64,000 bases of DNA from Cohnella sp. OV330 (GTDB taxonomy: Bacteria > Bacillota > Bacilli > Paenibacillales > Paenibacillaceae): positions 62,001-126,000 of the forward strand of contig NZ_FOKE01000004.1 of the NCBI RefSeq assembly GCF_900112065.1, in the 5' to 3' direction. Within the stretch, counting starts at the first letter, position 1; each line of letters begins with the position of its first letter. The notes below the pieces were generated by a model that did not search any database, was not told the origin of the DNA, and worked only from the letters and a program-made list of their open reading frames with translations. Made by a program: the position numbers and the translations under genes. Shown piece by piece: positions 17,620 through 28,209 of the stretch.

Positions 17620-17820
17620 CTAGATCCGCGTCGCGGCGATCAGCAGATCGGCATTCGACTCGGGCAACTTTACGCGCGCGCCCTCCGGCACGCCCGCACG
17701 ACCGGCTCGATCGGCAGCCGGCGGACGAGGTCGAACGCCTCCCGCCGGTACGAAGCCGGCCGAAGCGCCGGACAGCATGCTCCACCAGAACGCCCTGCGA
17801 ACGTCGAACGCCTGGAATCA
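17620..17820 (-). pseudogene. Remnant of a DUF4038-like glycosidase gene
   Basis: The 403-bp spacer 17452-17854 has no intact gene, but conceptual translation on the minus strand gives a coding-looking stretch: FDVRRAFWWSMLSGASAGF near 17810-17750, which resembles the conserved core of DUF4038/apiosidase-like glycosidases, and, one frame away, RREAFDLVRRLPIEPV ending in LLIAATRI and a TAG at 17620. Both ends of the expected long gene are missing and the frame changes near 17750. I read this as a decayed fragment; the family assignment rests on memory of the motif and is uncertain. Confidence 0.35.
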
Positions 17821-17854
17821 CCTCTTTGCTTCTATATAAAAAGGAATAGCGTCA

Positions 17855-18118
17855 CTAAGCCATCGCGTCGACGGCGGCATCGACCAAACGTTCGTAAAGC
17901 TCGTCGTTCGACTCGATCTCCGCGTCTACCGCGTCTATCTGTTCTTCGCTGCCCGACTTGCCCGCGAAAAACAGCGAGTAGCTCCACTCCCTGCCTTTGT
18001 CGCTCTGCAGCACCATCTCGTAAGCCGCATCGTGTCCCTCGACCTCGAACACCACTTTTCCTACATATCCTTCGACTTCATCCTTCGTCATTGCCGCTTC
18101 GCGAATGGTTACGTTCAT
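17855..18118 (-). CDS. Small acidic protein of unknown function
   Basis: An 87-residue acidic protein, MNVTIREAAMTKDEVEG and so on, containing a strand-rich middle (KVVFEVEGHDAAYEMVL, REWSYSLFFAGKSG) and a helical C-terminus. The fold could be a small alpha/beta sheet, but I do not recognise the family. An excellent AAAGGAG lies 7-8 bases before the ATG. It stands alone between the gene remnant and the NlpC/P60 gene, which is divergent. Confidence 0.65.
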   Translation of the reverse strand: MNVTIREAAMTKDEVEGYVGKVVFEVEGHDAAYEMVLQSDKGREWSYSLFFAGKSGSEEQIDAVDAEIESNDELYERLVDAAVDAMA

Positions 18119-18398
18119 GCCGATTCTCCTTTGTGTCGAGCCTGCGCGCGGTCCTGCCGCGGCTACTTACCCCATTTTAACGGTTTCAAAACCATTTTTG
18201 CAAAAAATCGCACACTTTCGGCGTTTGTCCAGTTGTCTAGAATTAATATTTTCTTAGTTGTTTTTCATATAAACGCGCAAACCGCCATGCATCAAGCTTT
18301 CCGCCGCTTAGAGGGAAATAGAGGGAAGTTTCAATCTGATATATTGATTCTAGCAGCAAGAGCATCACGACTACAACATCATTGGGGGAATCGCATCC

Positions 18399-18890
18399 AT
18401 GGCAACAATCAATAGCTTTAAGAAATTGATGGCGTCGGTCGTCGCAGCAACCGTTCTTTTCGGAGGCGCGGCAGCGACTCTGCCGGCGAAGCCGGCCAGC
18501 GCGGCGGAAGCGACCGTCACCGCCAGCTCCAAAGCATCCAGCATTATCGCCAAAGGCAAAAAATACTTAGGCGTTCGATATAAGTTCGGCGCGAAAACCG
18601 GCAACACGAGCTCTTTCGACTGCTCTTCGTTTACGCAATTTTTGTACCGCAAGTACGGCGTATCCCTGCCGCGCGAGTCCAAGGCGCAGTCCAAGTCCGG
18701 CAGGTACGTATCCAAGGCTAACCTGAAGCCAGGCGATCTCGTGTTCTTTTACTCCCCGATCCACCATGTCGGCATCTACATCGGCAATGGCAAGGTGCTT
18801 CACACGTATGGCAAACCGGGCGTCACGATCTCGAGCATTAACTCGGGCTGGTGGAAAAATCACTACACGACCGCTCGCCGCGTTCTTTAA
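18399..18890 (+). CDS. Secreted NlpC/P60 cell-wall endopeptidase
   Basis: A 163-residue exported hydrolase: signal peptide of about 36 residues ending in PASAAEA, then a single NlpC/P60 domain without SH3 or LysM modules. The catalytic Cys is in SFDCSSFTQFLYRKYG, the His in PIHHVGIYIG, and the third polar residue in KVLHTYG. Such enzymes cleave D-glutamyl-diaminopimelate bonds in peptidoglycan stem peptides. GGGGGAATC precedes the ATG. The 280-bp upstream spacer is AT-rich; I found no clear riboswitch in it. A strong terminator follows. Confidence 0.9.
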   Translation: MATINSFKKLMASVVAATVLFGGAAATLPAKPASAAEATVTASSKASSIIAKGKKYLGVRYKFGAKTGNTSSFDCSSFTQFLYRKYGVSLPRESKAQSKSGRYVSKANLKPGDLVFFYSPIHHVGIYIGNGKVLHTYGKPGVTISSINSGWWKNHYTTARRVL

Positions 18891-18907
18891 CCGCGCTTTA
18901 TTCAGAC

Positions 18908-18938
18908 AAGCCGTCCCTCTCGGGGACGGCTTTTTCTT
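18908..18938 (+). terminator. Terminator of the NlpC/P60 gene
   Basis: AAGCCGTCCC pairs with GGGACGGCTT around a short TCTCG loop and is followed by TTTTTCTTCT on the plus strand. Confidence 0.88.
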
Positions 18939-18954
18939 CTTCTCGCCCGATCGC

Positions 18955-20097
18955 TTATTTAAGCTTAAGCTTTCCCGAATTCGTGACTTTCACGTCGACG
19001 ACGACCTCGCAAGGCAGGTCCGTGACCTCCCTTCCGTCTCTCTTCAGCCTTTTCCATGCGGCCGGGTGATGTCGGTACAGCTTATCCTCCAATCCGATCA
19101 GGTCGACGCGACTCTCACGGCCCGACGCAAGGGACTGCTCCAGCTTTTCCCGAATGCCATTTTGCGCCCATGTTTCCAGTTGGCGTTCGCCGGCCATGTC
19201 GTGCAGCTCGTAAATATATGCCTGAACGCGAATGACGGCCTTGAAGGCGCCCCCTTTTGCGTTTTCGCTATAGGAAATGCGGCCTTTGCCTTTCGTCACG
19301 ATCAAGATGGCCACAAACTTGCCGGCATCGTCTCTGACCTCCAGGAACGTGCCTGTCGGATTCGAATGGTACCACTTTACGCCCTGTAAGATTTTTTCGT
19401 TCAGCGCAGCGCGCGCCTTCCGACCGGCGATCGCGTGCGCGCCGTCATAGAAAATGTAAGTTTTCGTTTTATTTCCTTGCTTCCAGCTGGCGCGATCAAG
19501 CTTGAGCAAGGGCAGAAAAGTCGTATGGCTTTCTTCGTAAAATTGGCGTACGAATGCCTGCAGGCTGATCATCTGTACCGGCGGCGCGGCCGGACTGTGA
19601 ACGCGATGCGCGTAAAGAAACGTATACATCGGCGAATTAAAAAAAGTGTCCGATGCAAGCAGCTCATCCAGCGGCTCCGTCGTCGCTGCGATAAAAACGT
19701 TATAGCGAACGGTTCGGGCTCTGTTGATGCTGTCCAAAATATCGGGCATTCGCGACAAGGCGCGTTGTTTGACGACGATCGTCATCAGATGGTCGAGAGA
19801 CGGTCTAAGTTGGGTGCTTCGATACAACGCCTCAAGCGCCAGCTGCGGCGACTCGCCTTCGCCATGTCCCAAGTAGGCAGGGGCTGCCTTGCCGCTCGGT
19901 CCTTCCGTCTTTGCGACGTCGGCCATCGTGATGAGCGTCCCGTATACGGAAAATAACTTCTGCTTTTCGTCGAAATCGATCCCGAGGCTCGTAAAGTAAC
20001 TGGTTTCCTGAATCGAGCGTTGGTCCCAGCACGACGTCAGAATGACGGCCATGAAGGCCAGCGCCAGCAATCGCGTCGCCGCGCGCATCCGGCTCAT
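18955..20097 (-). CDS. Spore germination lipoprotein, GerC family
   Basis: A 380-residue Ger(x)C protein. The lipobox LTSC places the lipidated Cys at position 23, followed by the family's WDQRSIQETSYFTSLGIDFDE opening. The long C-terminal domain (from ALNEKILQGVKWYHSNPTGTF) and the closing GKLKLK are typical. It forms the outer-face subunit of a germinant receptor in the spore inner membrane. The start overlaps the gerA-type stop by 4 bases, so it is the last gene of a B-A-C ordered operon. Spore-specific (sigma-G) expression is expected from the family; I could not mark the promoter. Confidence 0.92.
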   Translation of the reverse strand: MSRMRAATRLLALAFMAVILTSCWDQRSIQETSYFTSLGIDFDEKQKLFSVYGTLITMADVAKTEGPSGKAAPAYLGHGEGESPQLALEALYRSTQLRPSLDHLMTIVVKQRALSRMPDILDSINRARTVRYNVFIAATTEPLDELLASDTFFNSPMYTFLYAHRVHSPAAPPVQMISLQAFVRQFYEESHTTFLPLLKLDRASWKQGNKTKTYIFYDGAHAIAGRKARAALNEKILQGVKWYHSNPTGTFLEVRDDAGKFVAILIVTKGKGRISYSENAKGGAFKAVIRVQAYIYELHDMAGERQLETWAQNGIREKLEQSLASGRESRVDLIGLEDKLYRHHPAAWKRLKRDGREVTDLPCEVVVDVKVTNSGKLKLK

Positions 20098-21497
20098 CCT
20101 CCGGGCCTGCCGCGCTTCGGACCGCCCTTGCTTCTCCCGTCCGCGTACGGCAGCTTGATGAAGGCGCCTAGTGCGCGTCTCGCCTCGTACGGTGCCGCCG
20201 GCTTCAAATAGGGCACGCCGAACGAGCGAAGCGACACCATGTACAGCAAGATCGCGAACACGCCGATGAAAAACCCGAACATGCCGAGCGCGGTCGAAAA
20301 GACGAGCACGACGAACCGCAGCAGGTTAACGGATCCGAGCAGCGTCTGATTGACCAGCGTAAACGAGGTGACGTTCGTCACGGCGCTGACGACCAGCATC
20401 GTCGGAGACGTTAGTCCCGCGCGGATCGCCGCGTCCCCGACGATGATGCCGCCGACGACCGCGACCGTCTGGCCGACGGCCCGGGGCAGCCGCACGCCCG
20501 CCTCGCGAAACAGCTCGAACATGAAGAGCATGAGGAACATCTCGATCGCGGTGGACATCGGCAGGCCGATTCGCGAGACGACGATCGTCGCCATGAGCGG
20601 GAACGGAATCTGGTCGACGTTAAACGTCGATACCGCGACCCAGAACCCTGGCAGCGTGAGCGTGATGAATAGCCCGAGCAAACGTAGCAGCCGCTCCATC
20701 GTCACGAAATAATAGGAGTTGTGGATGTCCTCCGGCGATTTGAGCAGCTCGAACATGTTGGTCGGCGCCGTGTACACGAGCGGCAAGCCGTCCACGATGA
20801 TGGCGACGCGGCCGGCGGACAGGCACTCGACGATATAGTCCGGACGGCCGGTATAGCCGACGAGCGGAAATAAGGAGCGGGATCTGTCGGACAGCATTTC
20901 TTCGAATTGCGAGGAGCCGATCACGATATCCGGCGACAATCTGCCGATCCGCTTGCGCGCCTCCTCGACGAGCGAACGGCTCGCCGCCGATTGCAGGTAC
21001 AGCAGGTTGACCTCCGTCCGGCTGTCCGCTCCCACGCTGAACGATTCGACTTTCAGATCCGGCGATTTAATTCGCTTGCGCACCAACGTCCGATTGATGT
21101 ACAAGCTCTCGACGAAGCCGTCGCGCGGACCTTTGACCGAGATCTCCGAAGCGGATTCCTCTGGCGCGCGTTCGGGCTGACGGGGGATCGGATAAGCGAG
21201 CACATGCCCGCCCATCACGATCAGCACGCTGCCGGAGAACAGTTCGGACAGCACGCGCCCTCGCTCTTCATCGCTTGAGACGGCACGCGGGTTCGCGCCC
21301 GGCAGACCTTCGGTAGGCGTCGTTCCCGCCAGCCATTCTCCTAGCGAAGGTAGCAGCCGGTCTTTGTACACGGCATTGTCGATCATGCCCGGCGCCAACA
21401 CGAGCGAGGCATGCCGGCCGCCCGCCTTCAGCGTCTCGACGGCAACGTCCGCGCAGCCGGCGAGATCTGCATCCAGCCAATCAAGCCCCGTTCGCAT
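20094..21497 (-). CDS. Germinant receptor subunit, GerA family
   Basis: A 467-residue GerA-type subunit: a cytoplasmic N-terminal domain of about 240 residues, conserved FPLVGYTGRPDYIVECLSAG and RVAIIVDGLPLVYTAPTNMFELL, then four to five membrane helices from residue 265 on. The C-terminal tail is basic and glycine-rich (RSKGGPKRGRPGG). With GerB and GerC it forms a nutrient-gated receptor or channel. It overlaps gerB by 17 bases and gerC by 4. Ligand specificity cannot be told. Confidence 0.92.
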   Translation of the reverse strand: MRTGLDWLDADLAGCADVAVETLKAGGRHASLVLAPGMIDNAVYKDRLLPSLGEWLAGTTPTEGLPGANPRAVSSDEERGRVLSELFSGSVLIVMGGHVLAYPIPRQPERAPEESASEISVKGPRDGFVESLYINRTLVRKRIKSPDLKVESFSVGADSRTEVNLLYLQSAASRSLVEEARKRIGRLSPDIVIGSSQFEEMLSDRSRSLFPLVGYTGRPDYIVECLSAGRVAIIVDGLPLVYTAPTNMFELLKSPEDIHNSYYFVTMERLLRLLGLFITLTLPGFWVAVSTFNVDQIPFPLMATIVVSRIGLPMSTAIEMFLMLFMFELFREAGVRLPRAVGQTVAVVGGIIVGDAAIRAGLTSPTMLVVSAVTNVTSFTLVNQTLLGSVNLLRFVVLVFSTALGMFGFFIGVFAILLYMVSLRSFGVPYLKPAAPYEARRALGAFIKLPYADGRSKGGPKRGRPGG

Positions 21498-22578
21498 GGA
21501 GTCGTCCCCCCTCCCGGCGCTTGCGAAGCGCTAACGCCCATACATATAAGAGCAAGCCAAGCTGCGTCACAAAGGCAAACGGCCGAATCGCCTTGTAAAA
21601 CAAATATTGATTGCTGTCTCCGAAAGGATACACGGTCAAGGCGACGAGGAGGATCCCGATGACGATCAACGCGATCAGCTTGCCCTTTCGCTTCTGAATG
21701 CCGGACAGCTCAAGCAGGATGCAGAGCGCGAGCGAGGTCCGGATAAGCGCCCCGCTGACCCATTGGTATATGGCGAAAAAATCGAGGTGCTCGATATAGC
21801 GTCCGACTCTCAAAATCCGCCACTGCGAAAAGGCCGGAAACCGCATGATGCCGGATTCAAAAACGCCGAATTCGCAAATGGCGGCAACGGTCGGACCGAG
21901 GGACAGCATAATGATAAACAATCCCGACCCATACAGATGAACCGGACGAAACGGCTTGTTGGCGTAGGTTTGGAGCAGCATGAAGAGGATGATCTCGGTC
22001 AATCCGCTGCCGGATACGACCACGCCCCGAAGCACCGGTCCCCAGCCGTGTTCCACCAGGGGGAGCAGCTGGGCATAGTCCTTGCGGTTCGCGTTGCCGG
22101 ACGCGACGAAGACGCCCAGGCCCGAGACGACGGGTAGGACGATGCAGGACATATAGACGATCGCTTGCATGCCGACCAGAACCACGGCGATGCACAGAAG
22201 CATGAATACCGTGGAGGTGACGAGCGGGGGCGTATCCGGCAAATACGTACTGTTGGTCCAGGTCAGCACATCGACGGTCGTTACGGCCGATTCCAATAGC
22301 AAGTATCCGCCGACGATGACGAGAATGAGCAGCTTGGAAAAGGAGCCCCCCTTCTCCTTGAGCCATGCGGAAAAAGGCTGCAGTCCCAGATCGCGCAGCA
22401 CCGTCGCCAACGGCAGAAGCAAGAACAGCATTAGGGCGCCGGCGAGGAGCACCGAGATCCAGGCGTCCCTGCCGGCCGTTCCCAGCACGACAGGAAGGAT
22501 AATGACGTGATTGACCAGTCCGACCGATAAGATCAAGCTCGTGATGACCGAAAATCGTCCTGCTTCGAAACCCCTCAT
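21481..22578 (-). CDS. Germinant receptor permease, GerB family
   Basis: A 365-residue endospore permease of the amino acid/polyamine/organocation superfamily with about ten membrane helices (for example VITSLILSVGLVNHVIILPVV and LIALIVIGILLVALTVYPF). GerB-type subunits bind the germinant. Unusual only in being the first gene of its operon (order B-A-C rather than A-B-C). The ATG at 22578 has a purine-rich site, GGGAGG, upstream. Confidence 0.9.
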   Translation of the reverse strand: MRGFEAGRFSVITSLILSVGLVNHVIILPVVLGTAGRDAWISVLLAGALMLFLLLPLATVLRDLGLQPFSAWLKEKGGSFSKLLILVIVGGYLLLESAVTTVDVLTWTNSTYLPDTPPLVTSTVFMLLCIAVVLVGMQAIVYMSCIVLPVVSGLGVFVASGNANRKDYAQLLPLVEHGWGPVLRGVVVSGSGLTEIILFMLLQTYANKPFRPVHLYGSGLFIIMLSLGPTVAAICEFGVFESGIMRFPAFSQWRILRVGRYIEHLDFFAIYQWVSGALIRTSLALCILLELSGIQKRKGKLIALIVIGILLVALTVYPFGDSNQYLFYKAIRPFAFVTQLGLLLYVWALALRKRREGGRLHANGA

Positions 22579-22648
22579 TTTCCGGAACCTCCCTTCCCGG
22601 CTTAAGTTTCCCTAGGCAGGTCCCGTTTATGTGCGAATCCGAGTCCGC

Positions 22649-23641
22649 TTATTCCCGTCCTTCCTCCAATCGGGCCAGCCGATCCCGCATATCCGATTCG
22701 CCGAATTCTTCGCCGATCAATACGATGACGTCGGGTACCGGCTTCTGCGGCGCGATCGGCATAAAGTCCGATTCCCGGTAAGCGAATTGGAATAAATAAC
22801 GGGCTGCCGTGTCCGTGAACGTAACGATCCCTTTGGCGCGATATACCGACGGGGGCAGGTCGCGCAGGAATCGCTCGAAGTCCTCGCTGCGGAACGGCGC
22901 CGCGGGATAATGCGTGAGCACGTGCACATGATCGTGCATGCGAGACGTCGCGTGATCGTGGTCGTGAGCGTGGTCGTTATGGTTGTAAGAATCCCTCGAC
23001 GCGGCAGCGTCGGGAAGGAGCGACAACAGATCCGTCTCCGTCTCTCCCTTGACCGCTTCCTCGAGCGCGGCCGACGGATTCCATTCGCGCAGCTGGGCGC
23101 GCACCTCCTCGGCCTCTTCGGGACCGACGAGATCCGTCTTGCTCAGCAGCAGAAGCGAAGCCCCGCGGATCTGTTCCCGCATGAGCCGAAGCGTCTTGCC
23201 GGCGCCGAGCCGCAGCCGGTCGAGCAGATGCCTGGCATCCACGACGGTGATTAACCCGCGAAGCTCTAGCTTCGCGTACATGGACACCTCCGTCACGGCA
23301 TCCATCATCTCGAGCGGCTGCGCCACGCCGGTCGACTCGATCCAGATGACGTCCGGACGGTGATCCTGAGCGAGCTGCAGCAGCGAGACGCCGAGATCGT
23401 TTTTGACCGAGCAGCAGATGCATCCGCCGAGCAGCTCCGCCATCGGCACGTCCTTCGTCAGCAGCTCGCCGTCCAGGTTGACGTCGCCCGCTTCGTTCAT
23501 GAGAACCGCCGTTCGCCAGCCTCTTGCCTTGGAGCCCTCGAGCAGTTTCTGCAGCACGGTCGTCTTGCCGCTCCCCAAATATCCCGACAAAACGTACACC
23601 CGTATCGACCGATCGCCGTTATCTTTTATTTTTGCGCACAT
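22649..23641 (-). CDS. CobW/ZNG-type metallochaperone GTPase
   Basis: A 330-residue G3E GTPase. Walker A GYLGSGKTT is at residues 20-28, the metal-binding GGCICCSVK (CxCC) at 72-80, the guanine motif SKTD near 167, and the CobW C-terminal domain from about 238. Between them is a His-rich stretch of roughly 25 residues (HNDHAHDHDH, then MHDHVHVLTH), characteristic of zinc-handling members (YciC/ZNG). It probably delivers zinc or another metal to a client. No Zur-like site was recognised upstream. GGGGGAGG precedes the ATG. Confidence 0.88.
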   Translation of the reverse strand: MCAKIKDNGDRSIRVYVLSGYLGSGKTTVLQKLLEGSKARGWRTAVLMNEAGDVNLDGELLTKDVPMAELLGGCICCSVKNDLGVSLLQLAQDHRPDVIWIESTGVAQPLEMMDAVTEVSMYAKLELRGLITVVDARHLLDRLRLGAGKTLRLMREQIRGASLLLLSKTDLVGPEEAEEVRAQLREWNPSAALEEAVKGETETDLLSLLPDAAASRDSYNHNDHAHDHDHATSRMHDHVHVLTHYPAAPFRSEDFERFLRDLPPSVYRAKGIVTFTDTAARYLFQFAYRESDFMPIAPQKPVPDVIVLIGEEFGESDMRDRLARLEEGRE

Positions 23642-23670
23642 GGCGGTTCCTCCCCCGGCAAAATGAATCG

Positions 23671-23697
23671 GCCCTCCGTCGCGGCTGCGCGGAGGGC
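23671..23697 (-). terminator. Terminator between the SRAP and CobW genes
   Basis: GCCCTCCG pairs with CGGAGGGC around an 11-base GC-rich loop just after the SRAP stop codon. The flanking U tract is short in both directions. Confidence 0.5.
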
Positions 23698-23716
23698 CTC
23701 TTTGACGTTCGTTATG

Positions 23717-24391
23717 CTACTCCCGGATCGCGGAGTAAAAGTTGCGGATCGGCTCGACGCATTCCGGCGTCTCGCGCTCCCGCTCGTTCACGTAAGCGCC
23801 GACCGGGTACATCATCATCTCGTCCGCCGAGATCCCGCGGATCCTGCCCAGAACGCCCCGATACTCCGTATTCGTCTCGTTCAGCCATTCGTCGATGCCT
23901 TCATCGTCCAAAATGGCGGGCATCCGGTCCGAATACGGACCGACCATCTCGTTGGACAGCGTCGTCAGCATCGTATACGCGCGAATGTCGCCGCCTTCGA
24001 CGCGCGGCCACACTTCGTAAAACCCGGGGACCGCGAACGTCCCGCGCCCCTTAAGCACGAAGTGGATCGGCTGACGGGCTTTGCCCTTCGTCTCCCAGCC
24101 GTAAAAGCCGCTGACGGGGATGACGCAGCGCTGCTTGTTCGTCATGCGCTTGAAGATCGGCCGGTCGCCGATGCCCGGACCGTCCGCATTGACGGCATCG
24201 CGAGACCAGTAAGGCATGAGGCCCCAGCGCAGCGACTCGAGCTTGCGTTCGCGCCGCTCCTCGACGATGACGGCGGCATTTTGGGTCGGGGCGACATTGT
24301 ATCTGGGCCTGTATGGTCCGACGACTTGATCGATCCGGTAACGTTCGGTGAGCTCGGACAAATCCGCGGCAAGCGAAAATCTTTGGCACAT
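23717..24391 (-). CDS. Divergent SRAP/YedK-like protein
   Basis: A 224-residue SOS-response-associated peptidase-like protein. SRAP proteins use Cys2 to crosslink to abasic sites in single-stranded DNA, so the start must put Cys second: ATG at 24391 (MCQRF) rather than GTG at 24400. Family landmarks are YNVAPTQNAAV, LRWGLMPYW, RCVIPVSGFYGWE and DRMPAIL. Several normally invariant positions differ: MCGR is MCQR, the NAR element is NAD, FYEW is FYGW, and the His before DRMP is Ser. Cys2 and the Asn of the NAR element remain. No SOS box was found upstream. It may be a paralogue with altered activity. Confidence 0.82.
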   Translation of the reverse strand: MCQRFSLAADLSELTERYRIDQVVGPYRPRYNVAPTQNAAVIVEERRERKLESLRWGLMPYWSRDAVNADGPGIGDRPIFKRMTNKQRCVIPVSGFYGWETKGKARQPIHFVLKGRGTFAVPGFYEVWPRVEGGDIRAYTMLTTLSNEMVGPYSDRMPAILDDEGIDEWLNETNTEYRGVLGRIRGISADEMMMYPVGAYVNERERETPECVEPIRNFYSAIRE

Positions 24392-24485
24392 GGGGGGCAC
24401 CGCCTTCTTGGGTTTCCCCCCAGTATTTGCTTGAAGGCGCCGCTTCTATTCGCGGGATCCCGAACGCGTCCGAGCAGTCGCGCGA

Positions 24486-25397
24486 TCAGGCGTCCTGCGG
24501 ATGCCCAGCCGGTACCAGCGCGACGGCCGCCGCGTTGGCCTCGACCTGGGCGACGTCCTTGCAGCCGGGAATGACGGCGGTGACGGCCGGATGGCGCAGG
24601 CACCACGCCAGCGCCCAGGACGCCATATCGACGCCTTCAGGCACCTCCGTGCGCTTGATCTCCTCCGCTTCGCGAAGCAGCGCGTCGGCTTCCTCCCGGT
24701 CGCGCCGCGAACGAACGTCGTCGCTTGGAAACGTCGCGCCCGGCTTGTACTTGCCGCTCAGGAAGCCGCTTGCGAGCGGCACGCGCGCGAGCACGCCGAG
24801 TCCCTGCGCCTCGCAGGACGGAAATACTTCCTCTTCCGGCGCGCGGTCGAGCCGGTTGTAGACGACCTGGATCGCCTGCGCGCCGACCGCCGTCGCCTTG
24901 GACGTCTGATAGACGTTGCGGTTCGATCCGATCGAGATGCCGAGGTGCCTGATCTTGCCCGCTTCGACCTGCCGGCCTAGCGCATCCCAGAGTCCGTCCG
25001 TATCGAACGCGGCATCGGGTCCCGAATGAAATTGATAGAGATCGATATAATCGGTCTGAAGCGCCTTCAGGGAGGCGTCCAGCTGTCGCACGACGTCCTG
25101 CGGATCGTAGTCGTCCGTCCGGCTGAACGGCCCGTGGAAATGATGCCCGAACTTCGTCGCGAGTACCCAATCGGAGCGGCGGCCGCGGATGGCCGGTCCG
25201 ATCAGCGACTCGGACAGATGGTCGCCGTAGCATTCGGCGGTGTCGATCAGGTTGATGCCGAGCTCGGCGGCCCTGCCCAGAATGGCGTCCGCCTCGCGCT
25301 GTTCGTAGTTCCTGCCCCACTCTCCTCCGAACTGCCAAGTACCGACGCCTACCGCGGATATTTTCAGATCGGTCGATCCCAACTTGCGATACAGCAT
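24486..25397 (-). CDS. Aldo/keto reductase
   Basis: A 303-residue NADPH-dependent reductase of the AKR superfamily. The catalytic tetrad is visible: Asp and Tyr in NLIDTAECYGDHLSE, Lys in VLATKFGHHF and His in LYQFHSGPD. The closing part WCLRHPAVTAVIPGCKDVAQVEAN is the cofactor-binding segment of the family. Substrate unknown; the pattern is that of the general stress/IolS-like group. GGGAGG precedes the ATG. Monocistronic. Confidence 0.9.
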   Translation of the reverse strand: MLYRKLGSTDLKISAVGVGTWQFGGEWGRNYEQREADAILGRAAELGINLIDTAECYGDHLSESLIGPAIRGRRSDWVLATKFGHHFHGPFSRTDDYDPQDVVRQLDASLKALQTDYIDLYQFHSGPDAAFDTDGLWDALGRQVEAGKIRHLGISIGSNRNVYQTSKATAVGAQAIQVVYNRLDRAPEEEVFPSCEAQGLGVLARVPLASGFLSGKYKPGATFPSDDVRSRRDREEADALLREAEEIKRTEVPEGVDMASWALAWCLRHPAVTAVIPGCKDVAQVEANAAAVALVPAGHPQDA

Positions 25398-25451
25398 GCT
25401 TAAGCCTCCCTTTCATAGAAGAAGATTCGCCCGGGATTCAGTCAACGACGA

Positions 25452-25772
25452 TTAAGCTTCGACGGTCACGGCGGTGCCGCTTACCGCTACCATGAGCATC
25501 CCTTCCCGCACGACCTCGTAGTCGACATCGACGCCTACGATCGCGTTGGCGCCCATCCGCCTCGCTTGCTCGACCATCTCGGAGACCGCGATGTCGCGGG
25601 CCTGCTTCAGCTTGTTTTCATAGGAGCCGGACCTGCCGCCGACGACGTCGGTGATCGAAGCCATGAAGTCGCGGAAGATGTTCGCGCCCATGATCGTCTC
25701 TCCGTTCACCAGTCCGAAATAGGACGTGATTCTGTATCCTTCCACATTGGGCGTAGTCGTCACGAGCATCAT
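25452..25772 (-). CDS. YbjQ/UPF0145 family protein
   Basis: A 106-residue protein of the heavy-metal-binding-like YbjQ family: [20 protein letters not shown], an Arg/Lys-rich middle and [15 protein letters not shown] are diagnostic. Family members assemble into small oligomeric rings; function is not established. Two adjacent ATGs (25772 and 25769) follow AAGGAGG by 5 and 8 bases, so the second could be the true start. Confidence 0.88.
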   Translation of the reverse strand: MMLVTTTPNVEGYRITSYFGLVNGETIMGANIFRDFMASITDVVGGRSGSYENKLKQARDIAVSEMVEQARRMGANAIVGVDVDYEVVREGMLMVAVSGTAVTVEA

Positions 25773-25836
25773 AATAGCCTCCTTGAAGATGTTGGGAACG
25801 CCCTCATTCTATCATACCGTTCCCCCGAACAACAAC

Positions 25837-25866
25837 GAGAGCCGCCGGCGTCCGCCGGCAGCTCTC
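25837..25866 (-). terminator. Terminator of the 173-residue protein gene
   Basis: GAGAGC-GCCGGC pairs with GCCGGC-GCTCTC (one mismatch) around GTCC. Read on the minus strand it follows the stop codon directly and leads into GTTGTTGTT. Confidence 0.75.
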
Positions 25867-26386
25867 AAGGGTTGAATTCGGTCGGAGCCGGGCTTTCCTC
25901 CACCGCGAATTCGTAATCGTCGATATCGAACACCTGGACCGGAATCGCGTTCTGGACGACTTTGTCCTGGAATTCGATATGGTCGGTCAAGATCGGACTT
26001 TGCGCGCGAAGCGACGTCAGCACGATCTCCGTCTCGATCGGGTCGAGCAGCTCGCCGTACTGCATGTTCTCGGCCGCGTTGACGACGACGAGGGTCACCT
26101 TGTCGTTGATCGGCAGCGGCGGGCTCTCCCGCCACGGCGCGAGCAGCGAGCGCTCGAGCTTCTTTTTATTGAAAGGATCTTCGAAGTACGCGATCATCTC
26201 CCCGATCTTGCCCTTGACGTGACGGTCGTCGTCCGGGTCGGGCATGACGGGCTCGTCGCTATCCTTCATATCGTACAATTCCATCACTGTCGAATACGGA
26301 ATCCGGTATTCCACAGGCCGTTTCGGCAGAAGCAGCTGACCATATATGGCGATCATGACCGCCTCGATGACAAAACGCCTTTCCAT
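25865..26386 (-). CDS. Conserved protein of unknown function
   Basis: A 173-residue cytoplasmic-looking protein beginning MERRFVIEAVMIAIYGQLLL. It has an acidic segment (DSDEPVMPDPDDD near residue 43), a helical part GEMIAYFEDPFNKKKLERS, and a mixed C-terminal half (VTLVVVNAAENMQYGELLDP). I recall similar Paenibacillus proteins without experimental function and see no catalytic motif. The gene is isolated and ends on its own terminator. Confidence 0.7.
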   Translation of the reverse strand: MERRFVIEAVMIAIYGQLLLPKRPVEYRIPYSTVMELYDMKDSDEPVMPDPDDDRHVKGKIGEMIAYFEDPFNKKKLERSLLAPWRESPPLPINDKVTLVVVNAAENMQYGELLDPIETEIVLTSLRAQSPILTDHIEFQDKVVQNAIPVQVFDIDDYEFAVEESPAPTEFNP

Positions 26387-26509
26387 TGTAGCCAGTCCCC
26401 CCTAGTAGCGGCAGAAAAACCTTGAGCGCATTGCTGTACATTATATCATAAATTCGCTTCAGACATGCCGGCGGCGGGTATAATAGGCCGACATAAGGAG
26501 GCGATCGGG

Positions 26510-28208
<1,699 letters not shown>

Positions 28209-28209
<1 letters not shown>

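Noticed and set aside
17444..17821. 125-codon minus-strand frame as an intact gene
   Set aside because: It runs through the stress-gene terminator, and the coding-like signal switches frame, fitting a gene remnant.
18119..18398. c-di-AMP (ydaO-type) riboswitch before the NlpC/P60 gene
   Set aside because: Such a leader is common for this gene type, but I could not find its conserved segments or a terminator alternative.
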